From Calditrichaceae bacterium (lineage in GTDB: Bacteria; Calditrichota; Calditrichia; RBG-13-44-9; J075), in contig JABWBP010000002.1 in assembly GCA_013360445.1 (NCBI GenBank), forward strand, positions 62,001 to 126,000: DNA of 64,000 nucleotides, written 5' to 3'. Positions within the stretch are counted from its first letter, which is position 1. Every line of letters begins with the position of its first letter. A model generated the notes under the pieces. That model was not told the DNA's origin. It ran no database searches and saw only the letters and a list, made by a program, of their open reading frames with translations. Shown in pieces: positions 42,634 to 50,900 of this stretch. Position numbers and translations under genes: made by a program.

Positions 42634-43365
42634 ATGAGTGAGACAGGTCCTCAAAAAACAATGACCCCTTCCTGGCCGTCCCTCTTCAAATGGATTTGTT
42701 TTTACCCGGTTCTTTTGCATTGGGGAGGATTTATACTCATCACCCAGATATATTTTAGCTGCGCTCCAACCATCCAGTCGCCCCAAAATACCCGCTTCCT
42801 GGAGCTCCGAATCGGGCAATTAGATCCCCAGGCCGGCGACGCCGGTACAATGGTGGGAATCAGCCGGGGCAGGCGAATCGACGACCGGCTATGGTGGCAA
42901 CTGGAAGCGAACTATTTCAAGTCTTCTTATACCAGGGCAACCACGGTGGCGGATGAGATATCCGGAGGCCAGGTCATAACCACCGAACAGGTAGAGGTGG
43001 ATTTTTCTAATACTATCCTTTCGATATTCATCGGTTTTTATTATGAATACTCTCTTGGAGGCCGCTTTTTTTACCGGGGAACCGGCAGCTTAGGTTGGGA
43101 ACATATCGTGGTTTCGGAAAAAAATTACGTGGAGAACGTTGCCCGAACGCGTACATTTGATACCCCGGGATTGCAAATCTCCGCAGGCCTGGGGATTGGC
43201 ATCAGCCGCAGCAGTATGATCTTCGGAGATCTGATTTATAATGCAGCGAAGGCCAAAAGCGATTATTATGCTTATGGAGACGGGTTGCCCGTCTATCAAC
43301 AAATCAATGTATCAGGATTTGGATTCCGGGTGGGAATCAATTTTCTCAATTTTAAGTACTTCTAA
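42634..43365 (+). CDS. Small outer-membrane beta-barrel protein, paralogue B
   Basis: A 243-residue paralogue of the preceding protein, collinear over its whole barrel part (RFLELRIGQLDPQAGD, RRIDDRLWWQLEANYFKSSY, ISGGQVITTEQVEVDFSN, GLPVYQQINVSGFGFRVG, terminal KYF). The N-terminal 45 residues differ: a hydrophilic start and one hydrophobic helix (WICFYPVLLHWGGFILITQI) ending at FSCAPT, which could be a late lipobox. Start ATG 42634 is assumed; TTG 42625 is possible. Tandem duplication followed by divergence is the simplest origin. Confidence 0.7.
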   Translation: MSETGPQKTMTPSWPSLFKWICFYPVLLHWGGFILITQIYFSCAPTIQSPQNTRFLELRIGQLDPQAGDAGTMVGISRGRRIDDRLWWQLEANYFKSSYTRATTVADEISGGQVITTEQVEVDFSNTILSIFIGFYYEYSLGGRFFYRGTGSLGWEHIVVSEKNYVENVARTRTFDTPGLQISAGLGIGISRSSMIFGDLIYNAAKAKSDYYAYGDGLPVYQQINVSGFGFRVGINFLNFKYF

Positions 43366-43386
43366 AATTTAATCATCCGGTTGAAT

Positions 43387-44706
43387 ATGATGAACGATCT
43401 TTGTATTGGCAGGGCAATGAACCGGCCCCCAAAGTCTTTCCGAAATGGGGTTCGCAATTGGGCGGTACTCCTTCGGGGGATTCTGCTCCTACTGGCCGGG
43501 AAAATGCTACTCGGCTGCGCTTCCTCCGTTCCTTCCGCCATGGAAACCGCCGGAAAAGAAGGCGAACCGAATATCCGGGCTTGTCTGGCGGAGAATCTTG
43601 CTGCCGCTACCCTGGGTTTTGAAGGCGTTTATATTTTGGAGCTGGAAGAAGCCCGTTATCAGTTGGACCAGAGTATCGGCACCCTGAACGCTTCTTTACG
43701 GGGAAAGGAGCTTATCCTCAAGAACGATCGCCGTTATTTTGAGCTTTCAGCCCCCCAAACCGTGGTATTCAAACCCTCTGCTTCCGGCAATCGCTTCATT
43801 TTTAACGATATTCCCTATGCCGGGGAATTGTGGTTCCAGGTAGAAGAGCAGGGGGTGACGGTGGTAAATAAACTCCCCGTGGAAACATATCTCTTAGGAG
43901 TGGTTCCCTTCGAAATTCCCACCAACCAGCACGAATACCAGGAAGCCATTTACGCCCAGGCGATTGCCGCGCGAACCTATGCGATTTATCGCTTGCAAAA
44001 TCCCGTCAACAGCCGCTACGATATCCGCTCCGACGTGCAAGACCAGGTGTACCAGGGGATGCTCAAAAAGGCCCCCCTTGCGGAAGACGCCATTACCGCT
44101 ACCCGGGGAATTATCCTGGCCAATTCCAGCCGGGTCGATAAAATTTTCTTTCACTCCACCTGCGGGGGGGTGGTAGAGGCTACCCCGGACACGCTTGCCG
44201 CCGCTTCTGCCGGAAGCGGCGCCTTCGCTTATGATTTAAGCGACAATGATTATAACTGTAAAGTCTCTCCTTATTATCGCTGGGTAGAAGTTCGCACCCT
44301 GGAAACCATTCTATGGAATTTACAAAAAGAATTTCGGCTCGATTCGCTGCTGGTGCGCGACTGGCTGGAAACCGGCTGCAAGCTGGATATCCAAATTGCC
44401 AAACGCCGGCAGAGCGGGCGCATTGAAGAAATGATTATGCGGGTGGAGGACCAGCTTTTTCCGGTGAGCGGTTTTCGCATCCGCCGGATTCTGGCAGACC
44501 AGACCGGAAAGGTGCTGCCCAGCAACTTTTTCTTTTTCACCGAATCCCCGGGCAGTTGGGAGAAACTTTATCTTATTGGCGCGGGAGCCGGGCACGGGGA
44601 AGGCATGTGCCAGTGGGGAGCCATCGGCCTGGCTTTAAAAGGAAATTCCTACAAAAGCATCCTGGGATTTTATTATCCCAACCTGAGCATGGTGAAATTT
44701 TATTGA
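43387..44706 (+). CDS. SpoIID/LytB-domain lipoprotein (lytic transglycosylase-like)
   Basis: A protein of about 439 residues. A basic N-terminus precedes a hydrophobic helix ending in a lipobox (GKMLLGC), so the mature form is lipid-anchored. The SpoIID domain follows: YAGELWFQVEEQGVTVVNKL, VETYLLGVVPFEIP, then AIYAQAIAARTYAIYR with the catalytic-type Glu-to-Ala region varied, TCGGVVEATPDT (conserved CGG) and GAGHGEGMCQWGAIGLALKG (the QWGA motif near the end). SpoIID cleaves peptidoglycan glycan strands stripped of peptides. The next gene encodes two SPOR domains that bind the same denuded strands, so they may cooperate in cell separation or wall remodelling. Starts at 43387 or 43417 are possible. 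Confidence 0.85.
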   Translation: MMNDLCIGRAMNRPPKSFRNGVRNWAVLLRGILLLLAGKMLLGCASSVPSAMETAGKEGEPNIRACLAENLAAATLGFEGVYILELEEARYQLDQSIGTLNASLRGKELILKNDRRYFELSAPQTVVFKPSASGNRFIFNDIPYAGELWFQVEEQGVTVVNKLPVETYLLGVVPFEIPTNQHEYQEAIYAQAIAARTYAIYRLQNPVNSRYDIRSDVQDQVYQGMLKKAPLAEDAITATRGIILANSSRVDKIFFHSTCGGVVEATPDTLAAASAGSGAFAYDLSDNDYNCKVSPYYRWVEVRTLETILWNLQKEFRLDSLLVRDWLETGCKLDIQIAKRRQSGRIEEMIMRVEDQLFPVSGFRIRRILADQTGKVLPSNFFFFTESPGSWEKLYLIGAGAGHGEGMCQWGAIGLALKGNSYKSILGFYYPNLSMVKFY

Positions 44707-44740
44707 TGAAATAGCCACTCTTAGCTGGAAAGATCACGTT

Positions 44741-45499
44741 ATGCAACGCCATTTAAGATTTTCGGTGCCCATTCTACTGTTCCTGGCGCTCTGGGGCGGC
44801 TGGAGCGCGCCGGCATATTCGCAAATGCCGCCGGATTTGAAGCAGTTTCTGGAAAGCCGCAGCTTCCCGGAATTGATCAACACCTACAAGCGCGATCGGG
44901 TCAGCCTGGTAACGGAAGGAAAACGGGCCAAAATTATTGCGGCGCAGCCTTACACGGTAGAAAAAGGGTATCGCTGCCAGGCTTTCGCCGGCACTCAACA
45001 GGAGAATGCCCGGCGGGTGGCGGAGCAGCTCCGGGCGCTGCAATTAGATTCGGTTTATGTGATCTATGAAAATAGCCTCTACAAAGTGCAAATCGGCAAT
45101 TTTGACAATCGCCGGGATGCGGAAATCCTCCTGGATAAGCTACGTTATGCCAAAGTACAGGGGGTTTGGATCGTCGAAGCGGATGTGCACCGCCCCAAAA
45201 GCGTCGAAGAGCAGCAGGCGTTTCAACAGCAACAACTCGAGGAGCAACAGTTCGAAGAGCAGCCCGGGTATTATTATGCTATCCAGGTATTTGCCACTAA
45301 TGATCAGTTGAAGGCCGCACAATTGAAGGAAACCCTGGCCGGGGAACTGGATCAGCCGGTAGAGGCGGTCAACCAGGCCTCTTCCTGGAAAGTGCTGGTA
45401 GGAAAATTCAACAACCGCTCCGGGGCCGAAGAATACCTGAAAAAATTGAAGCGGGAGAAGTTCGCCGACGCCTGGATTACCCAGGTGCCTTCTCCCTGA
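44741..45499 (+). CDS. Periplasmic protein with two SPOR domains
   Basis: A 252-residue exported protein (signal peptide ends near PAYSQ). Two SPOR domains: residues 75-150 (YRCQAFAGTQQENARRVAEQL ... YKVQIGNFDNRRDAEILLDKL, in parts) and 185-250 (YYYAIQVFATNDQLKAAQL ... WKVLVGKFNNRSGAEEYLKKL, in parts). They are joined by a Gln/Glu-rich linker (EEQQAFQQQQLEEQQFEEQ). SPOR domains bind peptide-free glycan strands at division sites. The gene lies 34 bases after the SpoIID gene and is ended by a terminator, so the two form an envelope-remodelling operon. Confidence 0.88.
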   Translation: MQRHLRFSVPILLFLALWGGWSAPAYSQMPPDLKQFLESRSFPELINTYKRDRVSLVTEGKRAKIIAAQPYTVEKGYRCQAFAGTQQENARRVAEQLRALQLDSVYVIYENSLYKVQIGNFDNRRDAEILLDKLRYAKVQGVWIVEADVHRPKSVEEQQAFQQQQLEEQQFEEQPGYYYAIQVFATNDQLKAAQLKETLAGELDQPVEAVNQASSWKVLVGKFNNRSGAEEYLKKLKREKFADAWITQVPSP

Positions 45500-45518
45500 T
45501 GAAATTTCCTTTCATAAA

Positions 45519-45545
45519 AAAACCCCGCTCAATCGGCGGGGTTTT
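45519..45545 (+). terminator. Rho-independent terminator after the SPOR gene
   Basis: AAAACCCCGC (45519-45528) pairs perfectly with GCGGGGTTTT (45536-45545); the A and T tracts make it bidirectional in principle. Confidence 0.9.
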
Positions 45546-45940
45546 GCATTAAAACGTGTTATTTTTCAAACCCGTTTTATTTTCATCTTTACCTTGATCT
45601 TCAATTTCATTGCCAACCTTTCCCTGTTTTAGTGATACGGTTGCAACATACGTTCAAGGTTGGGGTTTGGTTGTGGAAAAGCTCACAATTTGGGTTTATG
45701 GCCCGCCTTATTTCAACTTCATCGATTTTGCGATAACTATTTGATTAAGAAACTCTTAAGTTTACAAGTCGCCGGGGCGGAATTGACGAAAATCACTTTC
45801 GAGGAAAACGCCCCTTTTAAACAGGGCATCGTTAAGGGGGGAGAAAGAAATAACCCCCTTATGGCCGGTTGGATAATGATCCGCGTTCGACCGGTACATT
45901 AATTTCTCCACCCCCCCGGAAGATTTTTTTGAAATTGCAA
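45546..45940. other. Long intergenic region upstream of rpsT
   Basis: About 400 bp without a convincing gene. An 80-codon frame (45660-45902) lacks a ribosome site and coding character. A hairpin-capable AAGGGGGGAG ... AACCCCCTT pair lies at 45833-45860. A small RNA cannot be excluded. Confidence 0.45.
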
Positions 45941-45971
45941 TTGACAAAGTTTTAAAATCGCTTTAAATTTG
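45941..45971 (+). promoter_or_regulatory. rpsT promoter
   Basis: TTGACA (45941-45946), 17-base spacer, TAAATT (45964-45969). The same bases read TTG-N20-TAAATTTG, a full match to the Bacteroidota TAnnTTTG box. Leader of about 45 bases to rpsT. Confidence 0.75.
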
Positions 45972-46023
45972 GCAGCAATTAATTGGTAGGAATGATCAAA
46001 TTAACTAAGGGACAGAAGAAGGA

Positions 46024-46278
46024 ATGGCGCATCATAAATCAGCGATTAAACGAATTCGGATTTCGGAAAAGAACCGGCAACGGAATCGAACCTACAAATC
46101 CCGTTTGAAAACCGCGCTCAGGCGGGTTAGAGAAGCACAGGGTAAAGAAGCCGCCGCTCAGGCGCTCGTTAATGCGTATTCTGTAATTGACAAGCTGGTC
46201 GGTAAAGGTATTATTCACCCGAACATGGCGGCGAACAAAAAATCGAGTTTAACGCGTTTTGTAAATGCGATGAGCTAA
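46024..46278 (+). CDS. rpsT: 30S ribosomal protein S20
   Basis: An 84-residue basic protein: MAHHKSAIKRIRISEKNRQRN (in parts), TYKSRLKTALRRV, AYSVIDKLVGKGIIHPNMAA and KKSSLTRFV are the S20 signature. It binds 16S rRNA early in small-subunit assembly. Length is normal (84-90). It stands alone with its own promoter and terminator, as in many bacteria. Confidence 0.97.
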   Translation: MAHHKSAIKRIRISEKNRQRNRTYKSRLKTALRRVREAQGKEAAAQALVNAYSVIDKLVGKGIIHPNMAANKKSSLTRFVNAMS

Positions 46279-46302
46279 CTTTTGTTCTCCCTCCTCAACC
46301 CA

Positions 46303-46349
46303 AAAGAAACCGCATGCTATTGGTCCCTCCCCACGCGTGCGGTTTCTTT
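46303..46349. terminator. Bidirectional terminator between rpsT and the GT1 gene
   Basis: AAAGAAACCGCA (46303-46314) pairs perfectly with TGCGGTTTCTTT (46338-46349), followed by ATTTTTAT. It lies between convergent genes and can end both transcripts. Confidence 0.88.
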
Positions 46350-46353
46350 ATTT

Positions 46354-47616
46354 TTATCCCCCTCCCCTCAACGGATCTTTATAAACAAACTCCTCTATAG
46401 CGCGAACCGCATTCTCCGTCCCCTCCTCCGCTTTGATTTTCAGAGATAACTCCCGGGCTTTGCGAAGCATTTCCCCGTCTTCCAGTACCCGCCGGATCCT
46501 CGATGTTAGCGTTTCCGCGGCCAGATTTTTAGGAAGAAGCGGCTTGCTGGCTACTCCTAAGCGATGCAGAACGGTTGCCCAATATTTTTGGTCCGGAAGC
46601 TGGGGCACCACAATGGAGGCTGCCCCGGCTTTGCACACCTCCATAACCGTGTTAGTGCCGCCGGTATGTACTACAATTTTGGATCTTCCGAACAGGTAGC
46701 CGTGCGGGAGGTTATAATCCACGAACAGCAGGTTAGCGGATTCCCGGCGCGTCTGGCTAACCGTGGTCCATCCCTGTTGAATGATCGCCCGAAGCGGTGA
46801 TTTTTCCACTGCTTGACGAAACAACTGCTCCACTCTCTCCCCTTCTGCTTTTGCCATAGAGCCGAAGGTGAATACCACATCCACCTCTCCTTCTTCTACA
46901 AACCGGGCGACTTCCGGCGGGGGGGTGTAAGCGCCTCCGCGGATGAACCACGCCCCGGTTATCACAAAATTACCCGGCCAGTCGGGATAGGTCGGCGTAA
47001 CGTGGCCGGAACAGGCGACCAGGTTCAGGTGCGGAGAGAAGGTGCCCACGGCGTTGATTTTGCGGCGAATACCGTTCAATCGGTATAGATACCCCTCAAT
47101 TTTCCGTTCAAAACCGGCTTTGATCCATTCCAGGATTTTCCAGCTCAGGCGGTTTCCGAGCCGGCCCAGGTTGGGAAGATGCATGGGCGTTCTGAACGTG
47201 GTGGGAATGATGCCGGGCGCAAAAATAACCGAAGCCCAGGGAATCTGATTTTGAATCATTACGTGCTGGCCGATAAAATCCAGGCTGTGGCAGATCCCGA
47301 AATGATACCCCCGGGAAGCTTCGATGGAATCCGCGTAAAATTTTTCGCCTTCGTATAAGAAAACTTCATTAACCAGGTAATCCAGTTTTTTCAGGGGACT
47401 GAGTTTTTTCAAGGTGTCGCGCACATCGCTCACCCGCTGGTCGTCAAACGGGGGACCCACCGCGGCAAACGGCACGCTGATTTTGTCGAACTTCTTCTTA
47501 TAAATATCATAGGAACATACCTTCACGGTATGGCCGGCTCGCTTCAAGGCCTCCGCCAGGGCTACAAAAGGCTGGATGTCGCCGGTGCTTCCCACCGCCG
47601 TGACGATAATCTTCAT
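46354..47616 (-). CDS. GT1-family (UGT/MGT-like) glycosyltransferase
   Basis: A 420-residue GT-B glycosyltransferase. Start MKIIVTAVGSTGDIQPFVALA is the N-terminal motif of sterol/macrolide/rhamnosyl GT1 enzymes. The donor-binding C-terminal half has VDVVFTFGSMAKA, VVHTGGTNTVMEVCKAGA (the 'HGG' motif appears as HTGG) and VVPQLPDQKYWATVLHRLGV (proline-glutamine-aspartate-type donor loop). These enzymes use nucleotide sugars to glycosylate small lipophilic acceptors; the product here is unknown. It is the last gene of the long minus-strand run. Confidence 0.88.
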   Translation of the reverse strand: MKIIVTAVGSTGDIQPFVALAEALKRAGHTVKVCSYDIYKKKFDKISVPFAAVGPPFDDQRVSDVRDTLKKLSPLKKLDYLVNEVFLYEGEKFYADSIEASRGYHFGICHSLDFIGQHVMIQNQIPWASVIFAPGIIPTTFRTPMHLPNLGRLGNRLSWKILEWIKAGFERKIEGYLYRLNGIRRKINAVGTFSPHLNLVACSGHVTPTYPDWPGNFVITGAWFIRGGAYTPPPEVARFVEEGEVDVVFTFGSMAKAEGERVEQLFRQAVEKSPLRAIIQQGWTTVSQTRRESANLLFVDYNLPHGYLFGRSKIVVHTGGTNTVMEVCKAGAASIVVPQLPDQKYWATVLHRLGVASKPLLPKNLAAETLTSRIRRVLEDGEMLRKARELSLKIKAEEGTENAVRAIEEFVYKDPLRGGG

Positions 47617-47711
47617 AATCTTTCTATTTAGAGTAAAAAACAGGCGAAACCCGAAGATTTCGCCTGAGGAATTTCAACGTTCGACTGCCGGCAAAGGTGC
47701 ACGGTTCAGGC

Positions 47712-49394
47712 TTACAGTTTCTTCTCGACCGCGAATTGAGGCCGGATATCGACCGGAATATCATTCAATTTATTCAGGGCAATTTGCAGTTCCGGGGCAA
47801 TTATGCGGTATTTTTCGATCAGCGCTTTTGCGGCCTGGTAATCGCCTAACGCCTGGATCATCAGAATTTCCCGGGAAAGATCGCGCACCGCGTCGCCGAT
47901 TTGCTGATAATTGACCCGGAAACGCGCGCTGGCGGGATCGAATTCCACCGCGCTTTTCTCCATCAGGTAGTTGAGAATGATGGCGTTTCCGCCGCCGTGC
48001 GCCGCTTCAACGCCGAAGCGCACGCTGCGGAAGATTCCCCCCACAAAGCTGGCGTACACCTGCCCGGCCAGCTCCGGCGCAAAAACGCCCTTTTCCACCA
48101 GGTAGGGGAAGTGATACAGGCCCACGATATCCGCTTTCGCCTCTTCTAACGTGGGATAGGTTTCCTGCAACTCTTTATTGACCGTGGTCTCCTGCCCGTT
48201 CTTCGTGATTTTTCCCGGCCCGATGCCGTGGCACATCTCGTGCAGCAGCACGTGGTAGAAAAAGGCCTCGAAAGAGACCCTGGCCAGGTCCTCTTCCGCC
48301 AGTACCCGCTGCATGATGGGGGTGGAAATATTGTCATACTTGGCCCGGGAGACGTTTTTCAACATTACTTTTTTGCTGCCCTTGGCTTCCCGCACCCGCT
48401 CATCGTTGGGCAGGTTGAAGGCGATGGTTTGCACCCCCGCTTTGGTATCCCCGGCGGTGAAAACTTCATCCGCCACCACGATGGGAGAGGCTTTGCCCCG
48501 CTCGAAATTCTTATGCTCATCGGGAATGGGCAAGCGCCTCTCCAGGTCGTCTAAGTATTCGCTGACTTTCCGGAGTTTCTGGCCGTCCTCATGGTTCACC
48601 AGGGTAATGAACGCTTCGAACGCGGCTTTGTAACCGAACAGTTTATCCTCGTACACCTCATAGGGGCCGATGACGATCTCGATGTTGTGGTCCTGCAGAT
48701 CCATCCAATCCATATCACTTTGAAAATAATCGTTGCTCAGAAACGCATCCGCCCGGCTGTTCAGGTAGGTTTTCAGGGAGGAATTTTCCGTCAGCGCCGC
48801 CGCTTCTTTCAACAAACCTGCGGCCGGATCCAGGAAGGCTTTGTAGGCTTCGGAGTAGGGAATCGCGGCCAGTTCGTCTCCCTGGCGGCGGATCACCGTA
48901 AAATAGCCGGTAAAGGCCTCCCGGTCTTCCGGATGCCCGGCTAACCATTGTTCAAATGCTTCTTTGGTCAGGTCCGGGGGATAAAAATTGGCCCCGGCGG
49001 GTTTGGGCTGGTTTAAGTTAATAAACGGCTGATCGCCCTCCAGGCGGTCAAAAGGCCCGAAGTTGATGGTAAAATAGTCGTTTAGCAGCGCGTAATCCGC
49101 ATTCGCGCCGGTTTTCAGCTCCTCCCGGATGGCCGGGTTCTGATCATAGACCTGGCGAAGGAAGATTTCATCCATCAATTTGGCCGCCTGCACCATTTTC
49201 AGCAGCGCCTGCCGGTCGCCTGCGCCCAGGGAGGATTCGTCGTAACCGATTTCCACGGGGATGAATTTGCCCAGGCGGGTTTTCAGCTCATTCACGTCTA
49301 AGTAGTCTTGAATGAGCGGTTCTTTTTTCTCACAACCGATCATAATCGCTCCCAACAGCATCACAATGAATAAATTCAATACACGCATTTGCAT
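47712..49394 (-). CDS. M49-like (dipeptidyl-peptidase III family) zinc lipoprotein
   Basis: A 560-residue lipoprotein (lipobox IMIGC, Cys near residue 21). The metal site is HEMCHGIGPG with HExxH spacing, followed 40-50 residues later by LEEAKADIVGLY, whose Glu is the third ligand. This is the layout of peptidase M49, but canonical DPP III has HELLGH with one more residue between the ligands. Homologues in FCB bacteria are often annotated as Zn-dependent hydrolases. The N-terminal half is helical and has no named domain. It probably cleaves dipeptides from oligopeptides in the periplasm. GGAGAG lies upstream of the start. Confidence 0.75.
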   Translation of the reverse strand: MQMRVLNLFIVMLLGAIMIGCEKKEPLIQDYLDVNELKTRLGKFIPVEIGYDESSLGAGDRQALLKMVQAAKLMDEIFLRQVYDQNPAIREELKTGANADYALLNDYFTINFGPFDRLEGDQPFINLNQPKPAGANFYPPDLTKEAFEQWLAGHPEDREAFTGYFTVIRRQGDELAAIPYSEAYKAFLDPAAGLLKEAAALTENSSLKTYLNSRADAFLSNDYFQSDMDWMDLQDHNIEIVIGPYEVYEDKLFGYKAAFEAFITLVNHEDGQKLRKVSEYLDDLERRLPIPDEHKNFERGKASPIVVADEVFTAGDTKAGVQTIAFNLPNDERVREAKGSKKVMLKNVSRAKYDNISTPIMQRVLAEEDLARVSFEAFFYHVLLHEMCHGIGPGKITKNGQETTVNKELQETYPTLEEAKADIVGLYHFPYLVEKGVFAPELAGQVYASFVGGIFRSVRFGVEAAHGGGNAIILNYLMEKSAVEFDPASARFRVNYQQIGDAVRDLSREILMIQALGDYQAAKALIEKYRIIAPELQIALNKLNDIPVDIRPQFAVEKKL

Positions 49395-49425
49395 GGCTCG
49401 CTCTCCAGGCAGTTAAGAAGGTTGT

Positions 49426-50598
49426 CTATGCCAGCTCCGGCTCCAGTTCGCGGGCGTACATCTGGATCACATCCCTGGCAATGACCATGCGGATGATCTC
49501 GGAAGTGCCCTCGCCAATAGTGCCTAACTTGGCGTCGCGGTAGTATTTTTCCACCGGGTAATCTTTCATGTAACCGTAGCCGCCGAAAATCTGCACCGCC
49601 TCATTCGCCACCTGGATGGCGATCTCGCTGCTGTATAATTTGGCCATGGCAGATTCTAAGCTGACGTCTTTCCCCTGGTCTTTCATGGCTGCGGCGCGCA
49701 GGGTCAACAGCCGGGCGGCGTCGATCTGGGTGGCCATATCCGCCAGTTTTATCTTGATGGCCTGGAACTGGGCGATCTTTTTTCCGAAGGCGCTGCGTTC
49801 CTGGGCGTAGCGCACCGCGTGCTCAAAAGCGCCCCGGGCAATGCCCACGCACATGGCGGCGATGCTGATCCGCCCTCCGTCTAAAATCCCCAGGGAATCA
49901 AAATATCCCTCTCCTTCTCTGCCCAGCAAATTGGCTTCCGGAACCGGGCAATCCTCGAAAAACAACTCCGCGGTGTCGCTGGCGCGCATTCCCAACTTGT
50001 TCATGGGCGCTCCCACGCTATAGCCGGGCATCCCTTTTTCCAGGATAAACGCGGAAATGCCGGCCTTGCCTTTTTCCGGGTTGGTGCGGGCCATTACCAC
50101 GCAGTAATCGGCGTAAGTGGGGTTGGTGATAAAGGTTTTGGAACCGTTGAGAATCCAGAAACCGCCTTCCCTGCGGGCGGTGCTTTTTAAGCCGAAGGCG
50201 TCGCTGCCCCCGCCGGGTTCGGTAAGCGCCCAGGCGGCCAGGGTTTTGCCGGTGAGCAGGGGGGGAATGAATTTACGGCGCTGCTCCTCCGTGGCATAAG
50301 TGAAGATGTGGTTGGTGCCCAGGGAATTGTGCGCCGCCACGGTCAATCCGATGGAAGGATCGGCGGCGGACAGCTCTTCTACGGCCAGGGCGTATTCAAC
50401 ATAACCCATGCCCGCTCCGCCGTATTCTTCCGGGAAAATGATTCCCAGGAGGCCTAACTCTCCCATTTTGCCGATCAGATGTTGCGGAAAGGTTTTGGTT
50501 TCATCGTACTCCAAGACGTGGGGAGTGATTTCTTCTGCGGCAAATTCCCGAACCATGTTGCGGAGGGAAATCTGCTCCTCGGTGAGATCGAAATTCAT
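49426..50598 (-). CDS. Acyl-CoA dehydrogenase
   Basis: A 390-residue flavoenzyme: [19 protein letters not shown] at the N-terminus, [20 protein letters not shown] and [17 protein letters not shown] (FAD-binding middle domain), [20 protein letters not shown] and [19 protein letters not shown] at the C-terminus with the catalytic Glu of the EGTSE motif. It oxidises short- or branched-chain acyl-CoA, passing electrons to ETF. In this context it could act after ilvE in branched-chain amino acid breakdown; ETF and other pathway genes are outside the window. AAGGAG precedes the start. Confidence 0.94.
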   Translation of the reverse strand: MNFDLTEEQISLRNMVREFAAEEITPHVLEYDETKTFPQHLIGKMGELGLLGIIFPEEYGGAGMGYVEYALAVEELSAADPSIGLTVAAHNSLGTNHIFTYATEEQRRKFIPPLLTGKTLAAWALTEPGGGSDAFGLKSTARREGGFWILNGSKTFITNPTYADYCVVMARTNPEKGKAGISAFILEKGMPGYSVGAPMNKLGMRASDTAELFFEDCPVPEANLLGREGEGYFDSLGILDGGRISIAAMCVGIARGAFEHAVRYAQERSAFGKKIAQFQAIKIKLADMATQIDAARLLTLRAAAMKDQGKDVSLESAMAKLYSSEIAIQVANEAVQIFGGYGYMKDYPVEKYYRDAKLGTIGEGTSEIIRMVIARDVIQMYARELEPELA

Positions 50599-50857
50599 GG
50601 CGCGCTCCTTATGGTTGAGTAAGGTTTATTGCTTTGCAATTACGATTCGATGGTCCCGTTCGGGTTCCCGTCCATGCGCGATGATAAGGAATCCGTTGGG
50701 AATATAACGCCGGGGGCAAGATTAACAAATCTGAAATTAAACAAAAAGTTCCGGGGGGTTATCAAAAAGGAGTGCGAAGGAAATCAGGATCAGGGATGTT
50801 TTGGCGTTCCGGGAATAGGCGATTTCTCCGGCGCCTCCCGGCGTTGTAAGGTTATAA

Positions 50858-50890
50858 ACCCTCGCGGAGGCTCGGAACCTCCGCGAGGGT
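50858..50890 (-). terminator. Hairpin terminator after the DHS-like gene
   Basis: ACCCTCGCGGAGG (50858-50870) pairs perfectly with CCTCCGCGAGGGT (50878-50890), 10 bases after the minus-strand stop codon. The following TTTATAA is a weak T tract. Similar hairpins with GAACC loops are frequent in such genomes, compare 55624-55660. The rest of 50599-50857 shows nothing. Confidence 0.65.
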
Positions 50891-50900
50891 GAAAAAAGCG

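Noticed and set aside
45660-45902. 80-codon open frame upstream of rpsT
   Set aside because: No ribosome site, no similarity I recognise, mixed composition; treated as intergenic.
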